A DNA stretch of 64,000 nucleotides. Origin: Druceiella hillmani (Eukaryota; Arthropoda; Insecta; Lepidoptera; Hepialidae). Position numbers and translations under genes: made by a program. The notes under the pieces were generated by a model, which made no database searches, had not been told where the DNA came from, and was given only the letters and a program-made list of their open reading frames with translations. The stretch covers positions 20,805,001-20,869,000 of the forward strand of contig JAYKKI010000037.1 in NCBI GenBank assembly GCA_039881145.1, read 5' to 3'. Each line of letters starts with the position of its first letter. Position 1 is the first letter of the stretch. Below are positions 62,281-64,000 of the stretch, piece after piece.

Positions 62281-62284
62281 ATAA

Positions 62285-63480
62285 AAGCAAGGGGACCCGA
62301 TTAACATTGCACATTAACTCCGATAAGTCTTGTCCCAACTGTATATAAACTGTTTTCCCTTAGACAGCAAAAAAAATATCACGCCAAAAATAAAAGATTT
62401 CCGTTACGTAGGGCAGGCAGTATTATGTGTTTTTTTTTAAATTGACCACATTTAGACAGTAGAGTAATTGATAGAAAAATATATAGAATTGTGAATATAT
62501 AGAAAAATGGAAAGTTCTACCAACATCAAAGATTAACGAGAATTACATGAAAATAATAAAAACGTATTTTATATTACTAATTATTCTAATTCCTAATTTA
62601 TTATAGTTATAGAAGCAAAATTTGGCTTGGAAATGCCGGAAAGTTTATAAATATTGAAAAAATACTCAATCGAGGAGACTAACTCTCATCAACATTGTGT
62701 ATAACGGTATTACACTATATCATGAAACATCTCTGCTAGAATAATAAAAGAATTTTCATAATTGACAGAAATCTTACCCACCTTGCATTCACGGATGATA
62801 TTGTGTTGTTACCAAGAAATCCACAAGATATAAAACACATGCTTGATAGTCTACATCTTACTAGTAAAGAAACTGGTCTGGAAGTGAAGATCGAAAATAC
62901 AAAAATTGGTACAAATGGCATTGACAAAATAATTTTAATTGATAACGTAAACCTAGAATATGTGAAATAAAATATTTGTCTTGGGAAATAACTGTCTATA
63001 AAATCTAGCAATCAATGTTAAGGAAATTAACAGAAGAGTTAATGATATAAAATCTTGAGCAAAAAAATAATAAAAAGCCAATCAAATCTTGAGCAAACTT
63101 TGAAACTTGGGAAAAGTTCCAAAAATATCGTTGTTAATAAAGCTAAAATTAAGGCATTTGATTCCTGCTTTCTTCCAATGCTGACGTATAGACAGCATAC
63201 TTGAAAATACAATAAAGAAACAAAGAACATAATGACTCAGGCAGTCTAGAGAGGAGTGTTCTCAGGATGACACTTAGAAACAAGATTAGATATAGGAAAA
63301 TGAGAGAGAAGAAAAATGTAATAGATTTAATGCATCTATTACATCTAATGCATCACTACACAAAACAGAACTGTTAACAGGTACGAAACGTCTCAAAAAG
63401 TAAAAGCCGTATAAAAATACTGACGTTATGGAAAGGACCAACAGGCAAAAAAAAAATGTTAAGGCAGAACATACACGGCT
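62285..63480 (+). pseudogene. Second LINE reverse transcriptase remnant
   Basis: In shifting frames: GDPINIAH with LTPISLVPTVYKLFSL (62,297; the RT N-terminal Pro-Ile-Ser-Leu block), DHI-TVE-LIEKYIEL (62,445), INENYMKIIKTYF (62,531), then IDRNLTHLAFTDDIVLLPRN (62,762), where the YADD box has become FTDD. After this come HMLDSLHLTSKETGLEVKIE (62,836) and LERSVLRMTLRNKIRY (63,246). The layout matches insect endonuclease/RT LINEs whose tails read ERS-L-M-LRD-IR. It is heavily frameshifted and differs from the LINE at 50.6 kb. Confidence 0.75.
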
Positions 63481-63727
63481 AGAAAATGTTAAGGCAGACC
63501 ATAAACCCTTTTTATCTTCAGTGCTTCACTTTGCGTACTATTTCTTCCACGGACCTAGTGACCACTAAATGTATAACAAAGGAAATGCGATATGAAACAA
63601 TATATTATACGAGAAAGCACACGCGTCAATCACAGGTCTTTATAAAATAATTCATAAAATATTCATAATAGAAAGTATTCATAAAATATTTCCGCCCTTG
63701 AAACACAATATCACGTATTTAAATTTA

Positions 63728-63728
<1 letters not shown>

Positions 63729-63808
<80 letters not shown>
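63729..63808. repeat. (TA)n(CA)n compound microsatellite
   Basis: About 70 bp of TA repeats ending in a (CA)6 tract. Confidence 0.97.
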
Positions 63809-64000
63809 AGGGTCACGCTATGTAAATGTACTTAAATCAATTATTAATTTTAATTAAACCAACAATTTAGGGTAAGATATGTTATGAATGAGACCGATTG
63901 CCTTTACACTTTGCAGTATATTCTGGTTCAAAGTTGAAAGCAATTTTTCTTTATTACAAGTTATTCGATGTTTTTTTGCAAATTTTAGCTAATTTTTTTC

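Overview
The window is AT-rich (roughly 70% or more A+T), non-coding-dominated eukaryotic DNA. It is best read as an insect genome fragment. The pointers are: remnants of at least five transposon classes typical of arthropods (Penelope-like, two non-LTR LINEs, mariner, Tigger/pogo-like), a short interstitial run of CCTAA units (the TTAGG insect telomere motif), and dispersed repeats with end sequences that I know from insect genomes. The order cannot be fixed from the sequence. No complete multi-exon gene is visible; the DNA could be intergenic or a giant intron.

Layout. 1-2.6 kb: unremarkable DNA with two (TA)n arrays. 2.6-5.0 kb: two old tandem-repeat arrays, the first with an internally inverted block. 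5.5-5.8 kb: a possible small gene on the minus strand, encoding a 44-residue one-pass membrane peptide with AATAAA signals downstream. 7.75-7.94 kb: an exon-like open frame ending where a large direct duplication begins. 7.93-16.77 kb: two tandem copies of a ~4.3-4.5 kb non-coding unit. 17-31 kb: AT-rich DNA with small tandem arrays, an element with AACCGACTTC-type inverted ends, dispersed repeats and (TA)n arrays. 43.6-45.9 kb, 50.6-54.5 kb and 62.3-63.5 kb: a transposon graveyard with decayed coding sequence (unnamed transposase-like family, LINE reverse transcriptase, mariner on minus, Tigger-like DDE on plus, second LINE reverse transcriptase).

Main result. Five insertions (about 24.0, 28.9, 31.8-33.5, 37.0 and 61.0 kb) belong to one family. 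Each is a foldback made of two opposed copies of the same 3' end, flanked by a 10-13 bp direct target duplication. In every one, one outer end carries about 40 bp that the other end lacks. The repeated end contains a 41-nt sequence that folds as a minimal hammerhead ribozyme (stem I CCAC/GUGG, core CUGAAGA, stem II GUUGU/ACAAC, GAAA, very short stem III, cleavage after GUC). The largest copy (31,777-33,484) also keeps the C-terminal codons of a GIY-YIG-type endonuclease on the minus strand, with the stop codon and ribozyme end downstream. This identifies the parent as a Penelope-like element, a class known to carry hammerhead motifs. The small 210-320 bp insertions look like endonuclease-less, ribozyme-only derivatives in head-to-head arrangement.

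Nothing here works together as an operon or pathway. The functional units are mobile elements and repeats, plus a few low-confidence exon candidates.
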